From: Arachidicoccus ginsenosidivorans
Lineage (GTDB): Bacteria; Bacteroidota; Bacteroidia; Chitinophagales; Chitinophagaceae
DNA: 64,000 bases
Assembly: GCF_007971385.1 (NCBI RefSeq)
Contig: NZ_CP042434.1
Location: 496,001-560,000 of the forward strand
Direction: 5' to 3'
The notes beneath the pieces were generated by a model, which saw only the letters and a program-made list of their open reading frames with translations, did not search any database and was not told where the DNA came from. Numbering within the stretch: position 1 is the first letter of the stretch; the number at the start of each line of letters is the position of its first letter. Positions 19,141 through 31,599 of this stretch are shown one piece after another. A program made the position numbers and the translations under genes.

Positions 19141-19401
19141 ATGGATTACGAAGTTTTATTACAAGAACAGGCACTATTATTTAAATCAGAGTTTACCAGG
19201 CTGCCAGATGAAGAGCTGGTTGCAAGGTTCAATAAGCAGGTCAGGTGTCTGGGCAGAAATACCATCCGTAAAGTTTATCTTGAAGTTTTAAGAGCAGAAT
19301 TAAGCAAAAGAAATTTTGATAGCAGTATTGTACTCAATAAATGCGGGCTGCGCCTGCATCATAAAGTCAAATTGCAGAATCAAAGGCTGGTGTATGCCTA
19401 A
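19141..19401 (+). CDS. Hypothetical small basic protein
   Basis: 86 residues, no family recognised. It is basic and mostly helical (LPDEELVARFNKQVRCLGRNTIRKVYLEVLRAEL), without signal peptide or membrane segment. Three things support it as a real gene: a perfect consensus promoter upstream, an ATG start and a hairpin terminator 60 bases after the stop. The long leader could be regulatory. It might bind nucleic acid, given its charge, but that is a guess. Confidence 0.6.
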   Translation: MDYEVLLQEQALLFKSEFTRLPDEELVARFNKQVRCLGRNTIRKVYLEVLRAELSKRNFDSSIVLNKCGLRLHHKVKLQNQRLVYA

Positions 19402-19462
19402 AGAAGCTTGAAATAAAGGCCTACGCAACCATTTATTTCAAAAGTTTTCATCCATTTGTATA

Positions 19463-19495
19463 GGAACTACTCTGTAATGGAGTGGTTCCTTTTTC
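19463..19495 (+). terminator. Terminator of the 86-codon gene
   Basis: An 11-base stem AGGAACTACTC / GAGTGGTTCCT (one G-U; 19463-19473, 19481-19491) is followed by TTTTT. Confidence 0.85.
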
Positions 19496-19525
19496 GATGA
19501 CAACAGCCGCAACTCCGCCCCAAAT

Positions 19526-19813
19526 CTAATCCTGCAGCACACCTGTTACGATTATCCTTTTCTCTCCATCATACGGATTATGGGCCGTTATATGAATATG
19601 TTGAATTGAAAAAGTAAAAAGCAAGGTATTTTCTTTAAATTGATCACCTACGTGCAAGGCTGGATAATGATCAGATAATATGTGTTGTAAAAATGCCCTG
19701 GCAAACCCGAGTCTTGGATGTGCAGGTTCACTATCCTGCTGCTCAATGAATACATCTGCAGGATAAACATCTCTATTTCTGGTAATGGTTTTTAATTGTA
19801 TGGTTGCTTGCAT
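19526..19813 (-). CDS. Hypothetical protein
   Basis: A 95-residue protein from the preferred ATG at 19813 (MQATIQLKTITRNRDVYPADVF). An upstream extension to 19951 adds 46 residues that look random. No signal peptide or membrane segment and no family recognised. The sequence has a mixed alpha/beta character and ends DGEKRIIVTGVLQD. It lies alone on the minus strand between two plus-strand genes, so confidence is modest. Confidence 0.4.
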   Translation of the reverse strand: MQATIQLKTITRNRDVYPADVFIEQQDSEPAHPRLGFARAFLQHILSDHYPALHVGDQFKENTLLFTFSIQHIHITAHNPYDGEKRIIVTGVLQD

Positions 19814-20200
19814 AATGGTATGATTCAATTTTATTTTTAATGCTTGCTTAAAATCCCACCCTACCAAAGATACAAAAAGTAAGGGTAAAACTATTTTGGC
19901 CGTTTTGATCTGGCGTCTATCCATTTGTATATAAATTTTCAATAATATCACTTAAGCTAATAGCTACCTATTGCTCTTGGGACGCCATAATGGCAAAACA
20001 TAAAGGTTCAGTGCCTGTTTTTCTTATAAAAAAGGATTCAACGAATATATTTGCGGCAAGCGCCTTAAAGATGTGGCCATGCGCCTGCCAGCGTTGTTGA
20101 TTTAGCCAAATTAACCATCACTTTTCTTATTAATAAAAAAATCTTTATATTTAGGAGTATAATTCTTAAACTATTTTATATATTTTTATATATTGCCCTC

Positions 20201-20782
20201 ATGTATCGTAAAACAACCACCATACTTCTATTTGCAGTGCTGCTTTTATCACTTGGTTGCGGCCAGGCAGAAAGAGAGAAAAAACTGGCCGCCCGCGAAA
20301 AACAGGTCATGGAACAGCAACAAGAGTTAATATTAAAGGCCAATGAACTGGCATTAAAAGAAGACCAGCTCCATAAACTGGCCAAAAGCCTGGATAGCGC
20401 CCATGTCATTGAGGATTCACTTAAAGTGAAGTTTCCTCAACTGCCTGGTAAATGGAACGTCAGTATGGTTTGTTCGGTAGCCACCTGCTCGGGCTCTGCC
20501 GTTGGAGATACAAAAACGGAACAATGGACTTTTTCTATTGCTGGTAGTTCAGTAATTGCCCAGGCTTTTACAAAAAATGTGTTAAGTCGGGTCTATGTGG
20601 GTCAATATAAAGATGGTTTATTGCAATTGACGGCACAATCTGCAGATACGACACTTAACAGCAACACGCAGATTAATGTATTTTTAAGACAAATGAATGA
20701 TTCTTTAACCCTTGGCGGAAAAAGAAGCATAATCCGGCCCGACTGCCAGATCATCTACAACCTGACCATGAAAAAGCAGTAA
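20201..20782 (+). CDS. Lipoprotein with coiled-coil region, unknown function
   Basis: 193 residues. A signal peptide ends in the lipobox LSLGC, so residue 20 is the predicted lipidated cysteine. Residues about 22-65 form a charged helix, likely coiled coil (EREKKLAAREKQVMEQQQEL). The C-terminal 110 residues look like a small beta domain (PGKWNVSMVCSVATCSG). No domain name is recognised. It is on the same strand as the antiporter 46 bases later and may be co-transcribed. Confidence 0.75.
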   Translation: MYRKTTTILLFAVLLLSLGCGQAEREKKLAAREKQVMEQQQELILKANELALKEDQLHKLAKSLDSAHVIEDSLKVKFPQLPGKWNVSMVCSVATCSGSAVGDTKTEQWTFSIAGSSVIAQAFTKNVLSRVYVGQYKDGLLQLTAQSADTTLNSNTQINVFLRQMNDSLTLGGKRSIIRPDCQIIYNLTMKKQ

Positions 20783-20828
20783 ATCCACCTTTGGTTTACC
20801 CGGCAAACATCACCTTTAAAACCATGTT

Positions 20829-23058
20829 ATGACCCTTATAGCCGCCTTAGATTTTTCTTTACCCCTAACCAATCCGGTGATCATTTTTTCGCTGGTGCTG
20901 TTTATTATCCTATTTGCGCCCATATTGCTGAATCGGATTAAAATTCCGCATATTATAGGTTTGATCATTGCCGGGGTTATTGTTGGCCCATATGGACTCA
21001 ATTTATTATTAAGAGACAGCAGTATTGTCTTATTTGGCACTGTAGGTTTATTATATATCATGTTTTTGGCAGGCCTGGAAATCGATCTGGTGGAATTCAA
21101 TAAAATAAGTTCAGAAGCATGCTATTTGGCCTATTTACTTTCTGCCTGCCAATGCTTTTAGGCTCCATCAGCGGTTATTATATATTGGGCTATTCCATGA
21201 CAACCTCTATATTATTTGCCTCCATGATGGCCTCGCACACGCTTTTGGCCTATCCTATTACCAGTCGTTATGGGATCACAACAGATCCTTCTGTGACCAT
21301 TACCATTGGCGGGACCATGATCACTGATATTCTGGCTTTACTCGTTTTGGCCGTTATCGTTGGTATGTCACAAGGTGTGATTGGCAGTAGCTTTTGGCTG
21401 AATCTATCCATTTCAATGGTTTTGTTTGCCTTGACGGTTATATTTATCTTTCCATTGATCGCTCGTTGGTTTTTAAACATTATGAGGATAGTATTGGTCA
21501 ATATATTTTTGTGCTGGCCATGGTCTTTTTGGGTGGATTTCTGGCGGAAGTAGCTGGTATTGAGGCAATCGTCGGTGCATTCTTAACCGGCCTTGTACTC
21601 AATAAGTTCATACCGCATAATTCGGCACTCATGAACCGCATTGGTTTTGTTGGCAATGCCATATTCATCCCGTTTTTTTTGGTGGGTGTCGGCATGCTAG
21701 TCAATGTCAAAGAACTCTTCAGTAATCTGGGCGGCCTGAAAGTTGGCGCAGTCATGATTGCGGTTGTTATACTGGGGAAAATTGGCGCCGCCTGGCTGAC
21801 CCAAAAATCTTTTAAGTTAAGCCGGGACCAGCGCCGTATGATCGGTGGACTGAGTATGGCCCAGGCGGCAGCGACGCTTGCCACCGTTTTGGTTGGTTAT
21901 AATGTTATTTTAGGAGAAGCGCCGGATGGCACGCCTATTCGCCTGATTAGTGAAGATATTTTAAATGGGAGTATCCTGACCATTTTAGTTACCTGCACGG
22001 TCAGCTCGCTTATTGTGGAGAAGGCCTCTAAGAACATTGCAGAGGCGGACGCCTCTGCTACGACAGAAGAAACCAACGTGGATAAGGATAAGGTACTTAT
22101 CTGTTTTGATGAGCCGGATACGGTCAGCGATCTGGTGGATTTATCCCTAATGATGAATACCAGAAAAGAAGCACCAGAGCGTTTTGCCCTCCATGTGGTG
22201 GAAGAACAAAATGATGATGAATCCAAACGTAAAGAGTCCGAAAAAATGATGAAGACGGCTCTGGAACAGGCAGCCGGTTCAGATACGATCATTACCCCTA
22301 TTATCCGGTATGATCAGAGCGTATCAAAAGGTATTTTATATACCATCAAGGAGCACCTGATTACAGATATCATCATTGGCGTTACTCAATCTGGTAGCAA
22401 AAAGAGCCTGATTGGTGTGACCACCGACCAGATTCTCTCCCATACAGAACAAACTGTCTTTGTACACCACTCAGTCCAACCCTTTAATACCCTTGGTCGG
22501 ATCGTGGTGGTGGTGAATAAACATGCAGAATGGGAGGAAGGCTTTAATCATTGGGTCATTAAAGTATTGACGATTTCCAAAGAGAGTGGTTTGCCCTTGG
22601 TCATCTATTGTAACCCTGCTATCAAAGACGCGGTTGAAGCCATCAATCAACCGTCTTCCAAGCCGTTGACCATCACCTATGAGAATTGGGAAGACTGGGA
22701 TGATTTCCTTATACTGAGTAGAGAACTGCAAACAAATGATCTGTTTATTGTCGTGATTTCCAGACCCGGATATAGCTCCTATCATGCCAAACTGGCGAAG
22801 ACTTCCTATTATCTGAATAAATACTTTGCAAAATTTAGTTACATACTGCTGTATCCACAGCAGCAAATTACCTATTCTAAGCTGACCGATCTGCATCATG
22901 AAGAAGGAACTATTTTGGATGTTTTCTCAGAAGGCCGCAAAGTGGCAGAAAAAACAGGTAATCTGATCGGTAATTTATTCAGAAAGGACGCCCCAAAAAA
23001 TAATCCAGGATTAGAGGAAGGTCCAGAAGAAAAAAGGAGGAAATTTAAATTAATTTAA
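20829..23058 (+). CDS. CPA2-family cation/proton antiporter, two one-base frameshifts
   Basis: Monovalent cation:proton antiporter of the KefB/CPA2 type, 743 residues once repaired. About twelve hydrophobic segments (residues 10-400) are followed by a soluble region from about 420 resembling paired universal-stress domains. Two homopolymers lack one base. An A4 run (21102-21105) corrects to NKNKFRSMLFGLFTF, and a T5 run (21470-21474) corrects to ARWFFKHYEDSIGQYIF. Both repairs are typical of the family. Its stop overlaps the convergent selD stop by a few bases. Confidence 0.87.
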
Positions 23059-24151
23059 TTAACCTGGATATATGCTGCGCTTTCTGAAGCAGCCTTTTCA
23101 GATCTGGTTTCCAGCCAGCCAATATTATGTACAGGCAATCCCTCTGCTTTTAAGACTGCTTCAAATTCATCCGCTTTATGCTCCTTAACAGCCACCAGCA
23201 GTCCACCGCTGGTCTGCGGATCGGCAAGCAGTTGTTTGAAGTGCTCTGATAATGGCCCTATAAATCTGCCATAACTTTCCCAGTTGCGGAGCGTACCGCC
23301 TGGCACCGCTCCCGCAGCCAAATACTGCTCAATATGATCCAATAAAGGCACTTTTTGCATTTCTATTACCGCATTTACCCCACTGCCCTGGCACATTTCC
23401 TTTAAATGCCCCAGCAGGCCAAATCCGGTTACATCTGTCATCGCAGTGACATAATCCAACTTACCGAACACCGCACCTGCTTTATTCAACCGCGTCATAT
23501 TATCTAGTGCTGCCGCGGCGTCTAAGGGTCGAATCAGCCCTTTTTTCTGGGCGGTAGACAAAATGCCTACGCCTATTGGTTTGGTCAGATATAACCTATC
23601 CCCTGGTGTAGCGGTCGCATTTTTTTCAAATGCGCTGTTTTGACCAGGCCGTTTACGGCTAACCCAAAGATGGGCTCCGGTGTATCAATACTATGACCGC
23701 CGGCCAGGCTGATGCCTGCCTCGGTGCAGATCGATCTGGCACCATCCAGTACCTTTCCTGCCAGTTCAATAGGTAAGATTTTTACAGGCCATCCCAGTAT
23801 GGCTAGTGCCAGTACCGGCCGCCCGCCCATGGCATAAACGTCGCTGATGGCATTGGCCGCGGCCACCCGTCCAAAATCAAATGGATCATCCACAATAGGC
23901 ATGAAAAAATCGGTGGTGGCAATTAAGGACGCATGCTCATCTATCTGCCAGACAGCAGCGTCATCGCGCAGCTGATTACCTACTAATAACCTGGCGTCCT
24001 TAAAGGCATTTAATCCTCCTTGGGGTAGAATTGCATCCAATACAGCCGGACTAATCTTACACCCACAGCCTGCACCATGAGAATAAGCGGTCAGCCTAAA
24101 ATCTGTTGTTTCTTTATTATCAGAAATTGGGGTTTTATTATCTGAATGCAT
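23055..24151 (-). CDS. selD: Selenide, water dikinase, one-base frameshift
   Basis: Makes selenophosphate from selenide and ATP; 365 residues after repair. The catalytic region is [10 protein letters not shown], with cysteines at 29 and 31, so this is the Cys form, not selenocysteine. The ATP-binding pattern DDAAVW and the metal site [16 protein letters not shown] are present. The frame breaks in a T7 run (23620-23626). One more base gives [21 protein letters not shown], as in other SelD proteins. The gene is 21 bases downstream of no other start; mnmH lies upstream of neither frame but beside it on the same strand, forming a selenouridine pair. Confidence 0.9.
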
Positions 24152-24172
24152 CTCTATTTATATTTTTATAGC

Positions 24173-25225
24173 TTATTTAGATTGTATTGAGCCGTTTTGT
24201 TTGGCCAGCGCCAAAACCAAAACAGCCACTTGTTTTGCGTCCTGCACCTGCTCAACTGACAGCTGTGCCGTCCAGCGCTTTTTTTCCACAGGTTTACGGC
24301 TTTTAGCATAAGCTTTATCATAATAAGTTAATACACGCCTGATAAAACTACGCATTTTGTTATTTTGAATATCTTCAATAGCGGCGCTGGTCTGATCCGG
24401 TCCCAGTCTTTTTTTTATTTTGAGCGTGGAGGCTTCCAGAAAATCTTTATCAAGTATTCCGTATTGCTGATGAAGTACCTCTACCCTGTTTTCCAAAGGA
24501 ACCGCTAATTCAATTTCTGGGGCAATGCAAAGCTGTGCCCAAAGTGGCGCTGGTATGGCCACTTTACCAATGGTCATACTTTCATCCTCCATCCAGACTT
24601 GTTTATTTGGATCCAACACTTTTATGGTCCAGGCCAGATTGTTTTCAAATTGTTCCTGGCTTGGTTGGGTAAGGCTACCCATACTCCCATAGGCGGATCC
24701 CTGATGGCATGCCATGGCCTCCAAATCTATCACCTGTTCACCGTCAAGTTGTAATTGGTGCAATATCCCGGTCTTATTGGACCCGGTTTTACCTGAGAGT
24801 ACAATTAAATCTAATGGCTGACTACAGATCCTACGCGTCCATCTGCGAAAGGCTTTATACCCGCCTTTGATTACATAGACGTCAAATCCATACAGATTTA
24901 ACGCCCAGGCCATGGCTTCACTGCGCATCCCGCCTCGCCAGCAGTGTAGCACGACTTTTTGATCCGGTGCATATTGCAGCGCCGTTTTAATAAACCCCGC
25001 CCATTTGGGACCTGTTATATCAAACCCTTTTAAAATGGCCGTTTGTCGGCCTGCCTGGTGATAGGTGGTGCCTACTACTGCACGCTCCTCATCTGTAAAT
25101 AAGGGAAGGGATAACGCACCTGGGATGTGCCCCTTAGCGTACTCCTTCGGGCTGCGGATATCCAGGATTGGCAGGGTAGACAATATTGGATCCAGAATCA
25201 TTTCTATAGTAACAGGATGGATCAT
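24173..25225 (-). CDS. mnmH: tRNA 2-selenouridine synthase
   Basis: Converts 2-thiouridine to 2-selenouridine at the wobble position of certain tRNAs using selenophosphate; 350 residues. An N-terminal rhodanese domain has the active cysteine in CWRGGMRS (C95). A P-loop region follows (SGKTGSNKT). I chose the ATG at 25225 (MIHPVTIEM) over one 27 bases upstream. It precedes selD by 21 bases on the same strand, so the two form an operon. No selA, selB or selenocysteine tRNA is in the window. Confidence 0.92.
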   Translation of the reverse strand: MIHPVTIEMILDPILSTLPILDIRSPKEYAKGHIPGALSLPLFTDEERAVVGTTYHQAGRQTAILKGFDITGPKWAGFIKTALQYAPDQKVVLHCWRGGMRSEAMAWALNLYGFDVYVIKGGYKAFRRWTRRICSQPLDLIVLSGKTGSNKTGILHQLQLDGEQVIDLEAMACHQGSAYGSMGSLTQPSQEQFENNLAWTIKVLDPNKQVWMEDESMTIGKVAIPAPLWAQLCIAPEIELAVPLENRVEVLHQQYGILDKDFLEASTLKIKKRLGPDQTSAAIEDIQNNKMRSFIRRVLTYYDKAYAKSRKPVEKKRWTAQLSVEQVQDAKQVAVLVLALAKQNGSIQSK

Positions 25226-25386
25226 TACCTCCCAAAGATACCAACAAACCAATAGAATCTACTGCTTAAAAAATGGGGGCATATCTGCATCAAACGTTAT
25301 TTATGAAGGATGCACCAGTAATCCCTTGTATTTTTTAAGTAGTTTAAAGGTGCAAACAATATGGATGGCCAGCAGAACATCAAAAA

Positions 25387-25817
25387 TCAAAAAAATATCA
25401 TTATATTTTTCATGCTGCTATATAACTCTTCGGCTGTATATTTAACTGAGCCACCCCCTTCCATGCCCTGAATCTGATTTAAAAGCAGTTGACAATTAGC
25501 CAACACCTCTTCTTTCATGACCATCATATAGCCTGCACTAAAGATCAGTTGGAGTACAAAAAATATGGCAACAAAGGCATTCACTCTTATCCAATCCCTG
25601 AGATTCGCTTTGGCCGGAATCCCTGGTTCTATATTACGGCGATAAAACTGGGTGGATTTGACCATATAAATGGTGACACAGCCCAACACAAAGGCTGCAA
25701 ACAAAAATGCAGGATTAGAAAAGGAAGCCATCAAAAGAGCATTGCAAAAAATGCCAGAATAAATATAATGGGCATCAAAATGGCACTTAGTATACGGTAC
25801 AGCTTTTCTAATTTCAT
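25387..25817 (-). CDS. Small membrane protein, one-base frameshift
   Basis: About 143 residues after repair, with three or four hydrophobic segments. The first 28 residues (MKLEKLYRILSAILMPIIF) and the remaining 115 lie in different frames, meeting at an A4 run (25733-25736). Adding one base joins them as FAMLFLMASFSNPAFLF. Family unknown. It follows mqnA on the same strand 52 bases later and may be in its operon. Two overlapping genes (TGATG) would be the alternative reading. Confidence 0.6.
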
Positions 25818-25869
25818 ATTTTTAGGTTGGTCCCTTAATGAAGGACTTCAAAGGAAAGTTATTTGTTAC

Positions 25870-26668
25870 TTATTTAGACAAATCGGGATCAGCTGCGTTT
25901 GTTTGCTGCATGAGTTCTAAAAATAATTGCAATGCCTGCATTTTTTCAGGATTCACATCATAGCTGATTTTCTCCCTGAAATACGTCTCCAGATCAAAAT
26001 AGCTATAGGGATTCTCCGCTGATACCGCTGCTAAATTATCAAGTCCTACCTGATTGGCCAAATCAAATGCTTTAATAAAGGATTCTGGGAGCGGTTTATT
26101 GGCAATCCAGGCAGCCATCATAAAGGGCAGACCGGTAAAATCGGTCCAAACTTCTGCCAGATCATAAATATACCTCTGGGGCTTGGGGCCGTATTTTTGC
26201 TCAAAACCCGGTCTCCGATAATAACACCGGCTGTTGTGCCTTTAATTTGGTCAATATATCCCGGCGTGGCGGGCTTATATACTACCTGTTTTTTCCAGAA
26301 GTGGTGGAAGATCACCCTACACAGGTTAATGGAGCTAAAACTCTGGTAATCCAAAATCACGGTTTCAATTTCCTGAACAGGTACATCACTGAAAAGGCAA
26401 ACTGTTTCAACCGGGCCTACAGACCCAATACAGTAATCTGAAACTATTTTCCAATCTTTTAATTGGGGAATATAGGCTACAGGGATCAGTCCATATCTAC
26501 TTCATTATCTACCAGCATCTTACCGATTTTTGCAGGAAAATCTTCCACCAATTCCATTTGGGCCAATAATGCTGGAGATCGTTTTATGCCATACAATAAA
26601 GGCTTTGTATTCAAATAACTAACGGCTGCGACTTTAATCTTCTTCAAATGCTGTAAATTTGCCGGCAA
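25870..26668 (-). CDS. mqnA: Chorismate dehydratase (MqnA), two one-base frameshifts
   Basis: First enzyme of the futalosine route to menaquinone; 266 residues after repair. Motifs are VAAVSYLNTKPLLYG at the N-terminus, GLIPVAYIP, DYCIGSVGPVETVCLFS and GVIIGDR. Two runs lack one base. CC at 26491-26492 (coding GG) corrects to DMGLIPVAYIP, and A4 at 26203-26206 corrects to DRVFEQKYGPKPQRYIYDLA. No ATG is available; a TTG at 26668 or 26647 would start it. It is divergent from purB. An essential pathway gene twice broken argues for sequencing error. Confidence 0.87.
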
Positions 26669-26714
26669 AGATAAGATTTATCAAAATAATCAAACGTTAG
26701 CAAAAACAAATAGA

Positions 26715-28057
<1,343 letters not shown>

Positions 28058-28115
28058 CGCATATATTACGCAAAAATAAGCTGGTCGTATAAAAATAATA
28101 TACCTGTTAAACTTT

Positions 28116-28168
28116 AAATAGAACGCGTCAAACAAAAGCTTGCAGCTTTTGTTTGACGCGTTCTATTT
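28116..28168. terminator. Bidirectional terminator, purB / glycosidase
   Basis: A perfect 25-base inverted repeat (28116-28140 with 28144-28168) has a 3-base loop. It lies between the convergent purB and glycoside-hydrolase-like genes, with T-rich flanks on the plus side. Confidence 0.88.
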
Positions 28169-28190
28169 ACTTATATTTTGTTTTTTATTT

Positions 28191-29332
28191 TTATTTGGCC
28201 AGAAACTGCCCTGTAACTTCCTGCAAACAAGCCAGGTCCCCATCTGACACCTTTCCGAAAAAAGAGACACCCCGGCACCATTATCCAGTGCATAACGTAT
28301 GCCTTCTTTTAGATCGCCACTGCTTTTAAAATCGGGTAAATATAGTCCGGCATAAAGCGGCATCTTACCATGCAGGAAATGTACGCCTTCCGCTACTGCA
28401 TCTCCGATCCAGCGCGTGTTTTCCTTATAAAATCCATGGTAAATCATTGGGCAGACACCATCCATATTCCAATAAGTCCAGTCCTGGCGCACATTTCTTC
28501 TGGCTACTTCCGGTGTGGGGAATACTGCAGCAGTAATCTTTTTATTGGTCCCATGTGCGATTTCTGCAAGGTGATTCACAATATTTGTAACCTGATTATA
28601 GCGAAACTGCCGCCAGGATAGACTTGCCTCAGGATAAGTAATGTCGCTTAAAGTTTCTCCACACCACTTCGTAAAGCTTTTCTGACAATGTTCACAATAA
28701 CAAAAATCATAATCTGGCAATTCAGTTGTTTGCACCAGATTATAGTTAGACCAGAGGTTTACCGGTAAAATCACATCACAATACCGGACATAATCCAAAT
28801 GAATGCCATCTACATAGTCCAGTGCCAGAATACTACTGACCTGTTTTTGCAAATATTCCAGCGTGGTCGCTTTGGATGGGCACAGCCACCTGTAATAATC
28901 AACATAAGGTGGCTGGGTCGCACAACTCTTGCCAGTTCTGGAGACGGCATACCAGTCGGGATGCGCTTGTAAAAGGTCTTTTTCTCCTCGATTCATGGTC
29001 CACATCCAACGGTGTGCTTCCAGTCCCTGGCGCTTGGCGGACCTAAAATGCTTTTCACTGTCATTTTCAAAGAACACACCTGTGATACCTGCTTTGGCAT
29101 ACGCGCCGTAGGTAGTATCGAGTTCAGCCGTTGATTTATTTTGATCCGGATTGATCCAGACCCAGTTTTTGAGCACCTTTTTAGCGGCCGTTTTCCCGGT
29201 ATTTTCCAAGGAGGGGTGCATACCAGATTGCTGCTCAGTTGAGCGGTGCGCAGCACCGATCAGGGGCGCTGTGGCCACGCCAGCAGAGGCGAGTAATGCC
29301 TTTTTTAGAAAATCTCTTCTGTGGTCTTTCAT
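28191..29332 (-). CDS. Putative glycoside hydrolase (GHL10-like), one-base frameshift
   Basis: Exported TIM-barrel hydrolase-like protein, 380 residues after repair. The N-terminus carries a twin-arginine-like signal (HRRDFLKKALLASAG). Core motifs are WVWINPDQNKS, HPDWYAVSRTGKS, YVDGIHLDYVRY with acidic residues, and MDGVCPMIYHGFY. These fit the GHL10/DUF187-type family acting on polysaccharides. An A6 run (28258-28263) lacks one base. The repair gives VSLFFGKVSDGDLACLQEV and a stop at 28191. A CBM9-like gene lies just upstream on the same strand. Substrate unknown. Confidence 0.75.
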
Positions 29333-29380
29333 TGCCTTATATTTTTAGCATTAAGGTTTTTATGTCTGAAGAATATCGTA

Positions 29381-30639
29381 TCACTTAAACACGGACAGTG
29401 CGCCGTTTTGATCAAGGGCTAATAATTCCTGGCCTTTTTCATCTTTTAAACAAACGCGGAACCACTGATCACCCGCACTTAACCCCAGCCAATAGGTCTC
29501 TGTTTTGCCATTTTGGGGATTAATGAGCTCAATACGGCTATCCCCCGCACTTAGTTCTGCTAAAGTTAAGGCAAATTTATGACGCTTAGCATATCTATAC
29601 TGTTCAGCATAATAAATTTTCCAAAGCGCAGCCTTTTGCAATTCAATCATAGGCAATACTTCTTTCTGGGTACTGTCTTTTACAAAAAATAAATATCCCC
29701 ATCTGTCTGGCGCATGCATATTAACGATGCCTTGCGGTGACCAGACCCAGTTATGCTCTGCCAACAACCGACCACCTCCTTTATTTCTTTGGTAGCCGCT
29801 GGCAGTGGGATGTGCATCCCACTGCACCCTTGAAAAATTAATCCGCCAATAATCTCCTGCCTGAGGTCTTCTTTGACCAAAAGCCAATACTCCTTTATAA
29901 GGAATGGCCATTTCTACTGTCCAACCGCTGTCTTTATCTGCGCTGTTATTTAAAGTTCCATGCAATTTCACGGCTGATTTAAGGCCTTTTAAATCCCAAT
30001 GAATGAGTGCCTGCCCTCTATTTCTGTAGGGCCTGGTCATAAGGAGATCCAAAATTGTCCCCAGCTGGTTGATTTCCAGCTCATAATAACTATTAGCTAA
30101 AGAGGCGGTGGAAAAGAATACCTCAAAATCATTATTATTATAAATAATGGTATCTCTTTTCTTTAAAGTGGCCCATAAATCTGGGTCAGTTAATTTTGCG
30201 GCAATATATAAATACGTATCGTCCCAACACATTTTAACCTGCGTAGGCAAAATTTGATCCTGCCCATCAATCCTTACATTTTTTAATACAGAATTACCGG
30301 CTATATCTGAGAAATCATCACTCCAGGGGCATTTTGCCAGGCAGCGTCATTAAGATCTCCATCAATCACGATGGCCTTTCCTGCCATGGGCGCATGGTAG
30401 GTCTTGGGCGTCGTAAGTAAGCCAATTGGGATACTTGGGATACTAGGCGCAGTAGAATCTTTTTGTTTTTTTTTCAATTCGCCGTTGTTCAAGTTATGAG
30501 CCTGTAATCCTGTATGGCAAAAGAAAAAAATGAAAAGACTTAAATAAATAGCAAGCTTCCAAAAGCAGCGTTTGAACGGTCTGCTACCACTACTTTGCAG
30601 AGCGGCTTCTTTGTTTATATAATAATTTATTTTCACCAC
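29381..30639 (-). CDS. Carbohydrate-binding family 9-like protein, one-base frameshift
   Basis: 419 residues after repair. An N-terminal hydrophobic signal (LAIYLSLFIFFFCHTGLQA) is followed by a CBM9-like domain (IDGDLNDAAWQNAP, VKMCWDDTYLYIAAKLTDPD, NNNDFEVFFST). The frame breaks near an A3 run (30312-30314; T3 on the coding strand). One more T gives MIFSDIAGNSVLKN and joins both halves. In Bacteroidota such proteins accompany secreted glycosidases, and the next gene here is a GHL10-like hydrolase 48 bases downstream. The pair may degrade an unknown glycan. Confidence 0.75.
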
Positions 30640-30757
30640 CCTTCACCCTTTTGTCAGATTATTTTCATTGTATTCAATTGCCAGGCTTAAGCCCGACGCC
30701 ATCGTGAACAACAAATCTAACGCTTTTTAGAAAAGGAAAATAAAATCGTTAAAAGAA

Positions 30758-30796
30758 CCAGGGATTTCCAGGGATTTCCAGGTATTTCCAGGGATT
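30758..30796. repeat. 10-base tandem repeat
   Basis: Nearly four copies of CCAGGGATTT (third copy has GGTATTT) in the gap between the CBM9-like gene and aroE. No regulatory role is evident. Confidence 0.85.
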
Positions 30797-30836
30797 ATGC
30801 AAGCGGTACTATGAAGACTTTGTTGGAAAAATCGGC

Positions 30837-31568
30837 CTATCTGTTCCAATTCATCCAGTTTTCTTCTGCCTGTATGGTCAGCATGGGATAGCCATTTTGT
30901 ATTCTGGCCCCTTGCAATTGTCCTTTATGCAAAAACTGGGTAACGGCTGGGTTATACACCAGGTCATATAGATAATGACGATCAGATAATAGCTCATAGG
31001 CCAGATCAGGCGCCTGGTCTTCTTTGGGAAAGGTTCCTACCGGACTACAATTAATAATGACGGTATATTGCTGTAAAATATCAGCCGATTTAATATCCTG
31101 ATAACTAAACTGATCAGCATGAGGGCTGCGAGAGACAAATTTATACTCAATACCCAGTTTTTGTAGTACAAAACAAACAGCCGCTGCTGCGCCACCGGTC
31201 CCCAGAATCAAGGCTTTTTTGTCTGATTTGTGCAGTTTGGTAATGAATGATTTTTCAAAGCCAACAACATCTGTATTAAAACCAATGCGCTTGCCCTGTT
31301 TTAACTGCACACAATTGCAAGCCTGCATGGCTTGCACTTCTTCACTGCACTCGCTTAGATAAGGGATAATAGCCTTTTTATAAGGGATCGTAATACAAAA
31401 TCCTTTTAGTTCAGGATCTCGAAATAAATGCTCAACTTCTTCAATTCGCTGTAGTTCATGGTTTTCAAAGACACAATCTGACAGTCCTTCCTGGGCAAAC
31501 TTTTGTTCAAAATACTTTTTTGAAAATGAGTGTCCGAGCGGCAGTCCGATGATTGCGTACTTTTTCAT
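30837..31568 (-). CDS. aroE: Shikimate dehydrogenase
   Basis: NADPH-dependent reduction of 3-dehydroshikimate in the aromatic pathway; 243 residues. The substrate-binding N-terminus is IIGLPLGHSFSKKYF. The catalytic Lys is in CITIPYKKAI, followed by NTDVVGFEKS. The Rossmann motif is LGTGGAAAAV. Slightly shorter than E. coli AroE, as usual in Bacteroidota. It is third in a minus-strand set TPR gene, ComA-like gene, aroE with gaps of about 80 and 30 bases, probably an operon. Confidence 0.95.
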   Translation of the reverse strand: MKKYAIIGLPLGHSFSKKYFEQKFAQEGLSDCVFENHELQRIEEVEHLFRDPELKGFCITIPYKKAIIPYLSECSEEVQAMQACNCVQLKQGKRIGFNTDVVGFEKSFITKLHKSDKKALILGTGGAAAAVCFVLQKLGIEYKFVSRSPHADQFSYQDIKSADILQQYTVIINCSPVGTFPKEDQAPDLAYELLSDRHYLYDLVYNPAVTQFLHKGQLQGARIQNGYPMLTIQAEENWMNWNR

Positions 31569-31599
31569 GTATCTTTAAATGAATCCTTTTGGGGTTAGA

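Noticed and set aside
25731..25817. Separate 28-residue hydrophobic peptide gene before the small membrane protein
   Set aside because: The TGATG overlap could mean two genes, but adding one A joins both into a continuous membrane protein, in line with the other breaks nearby.
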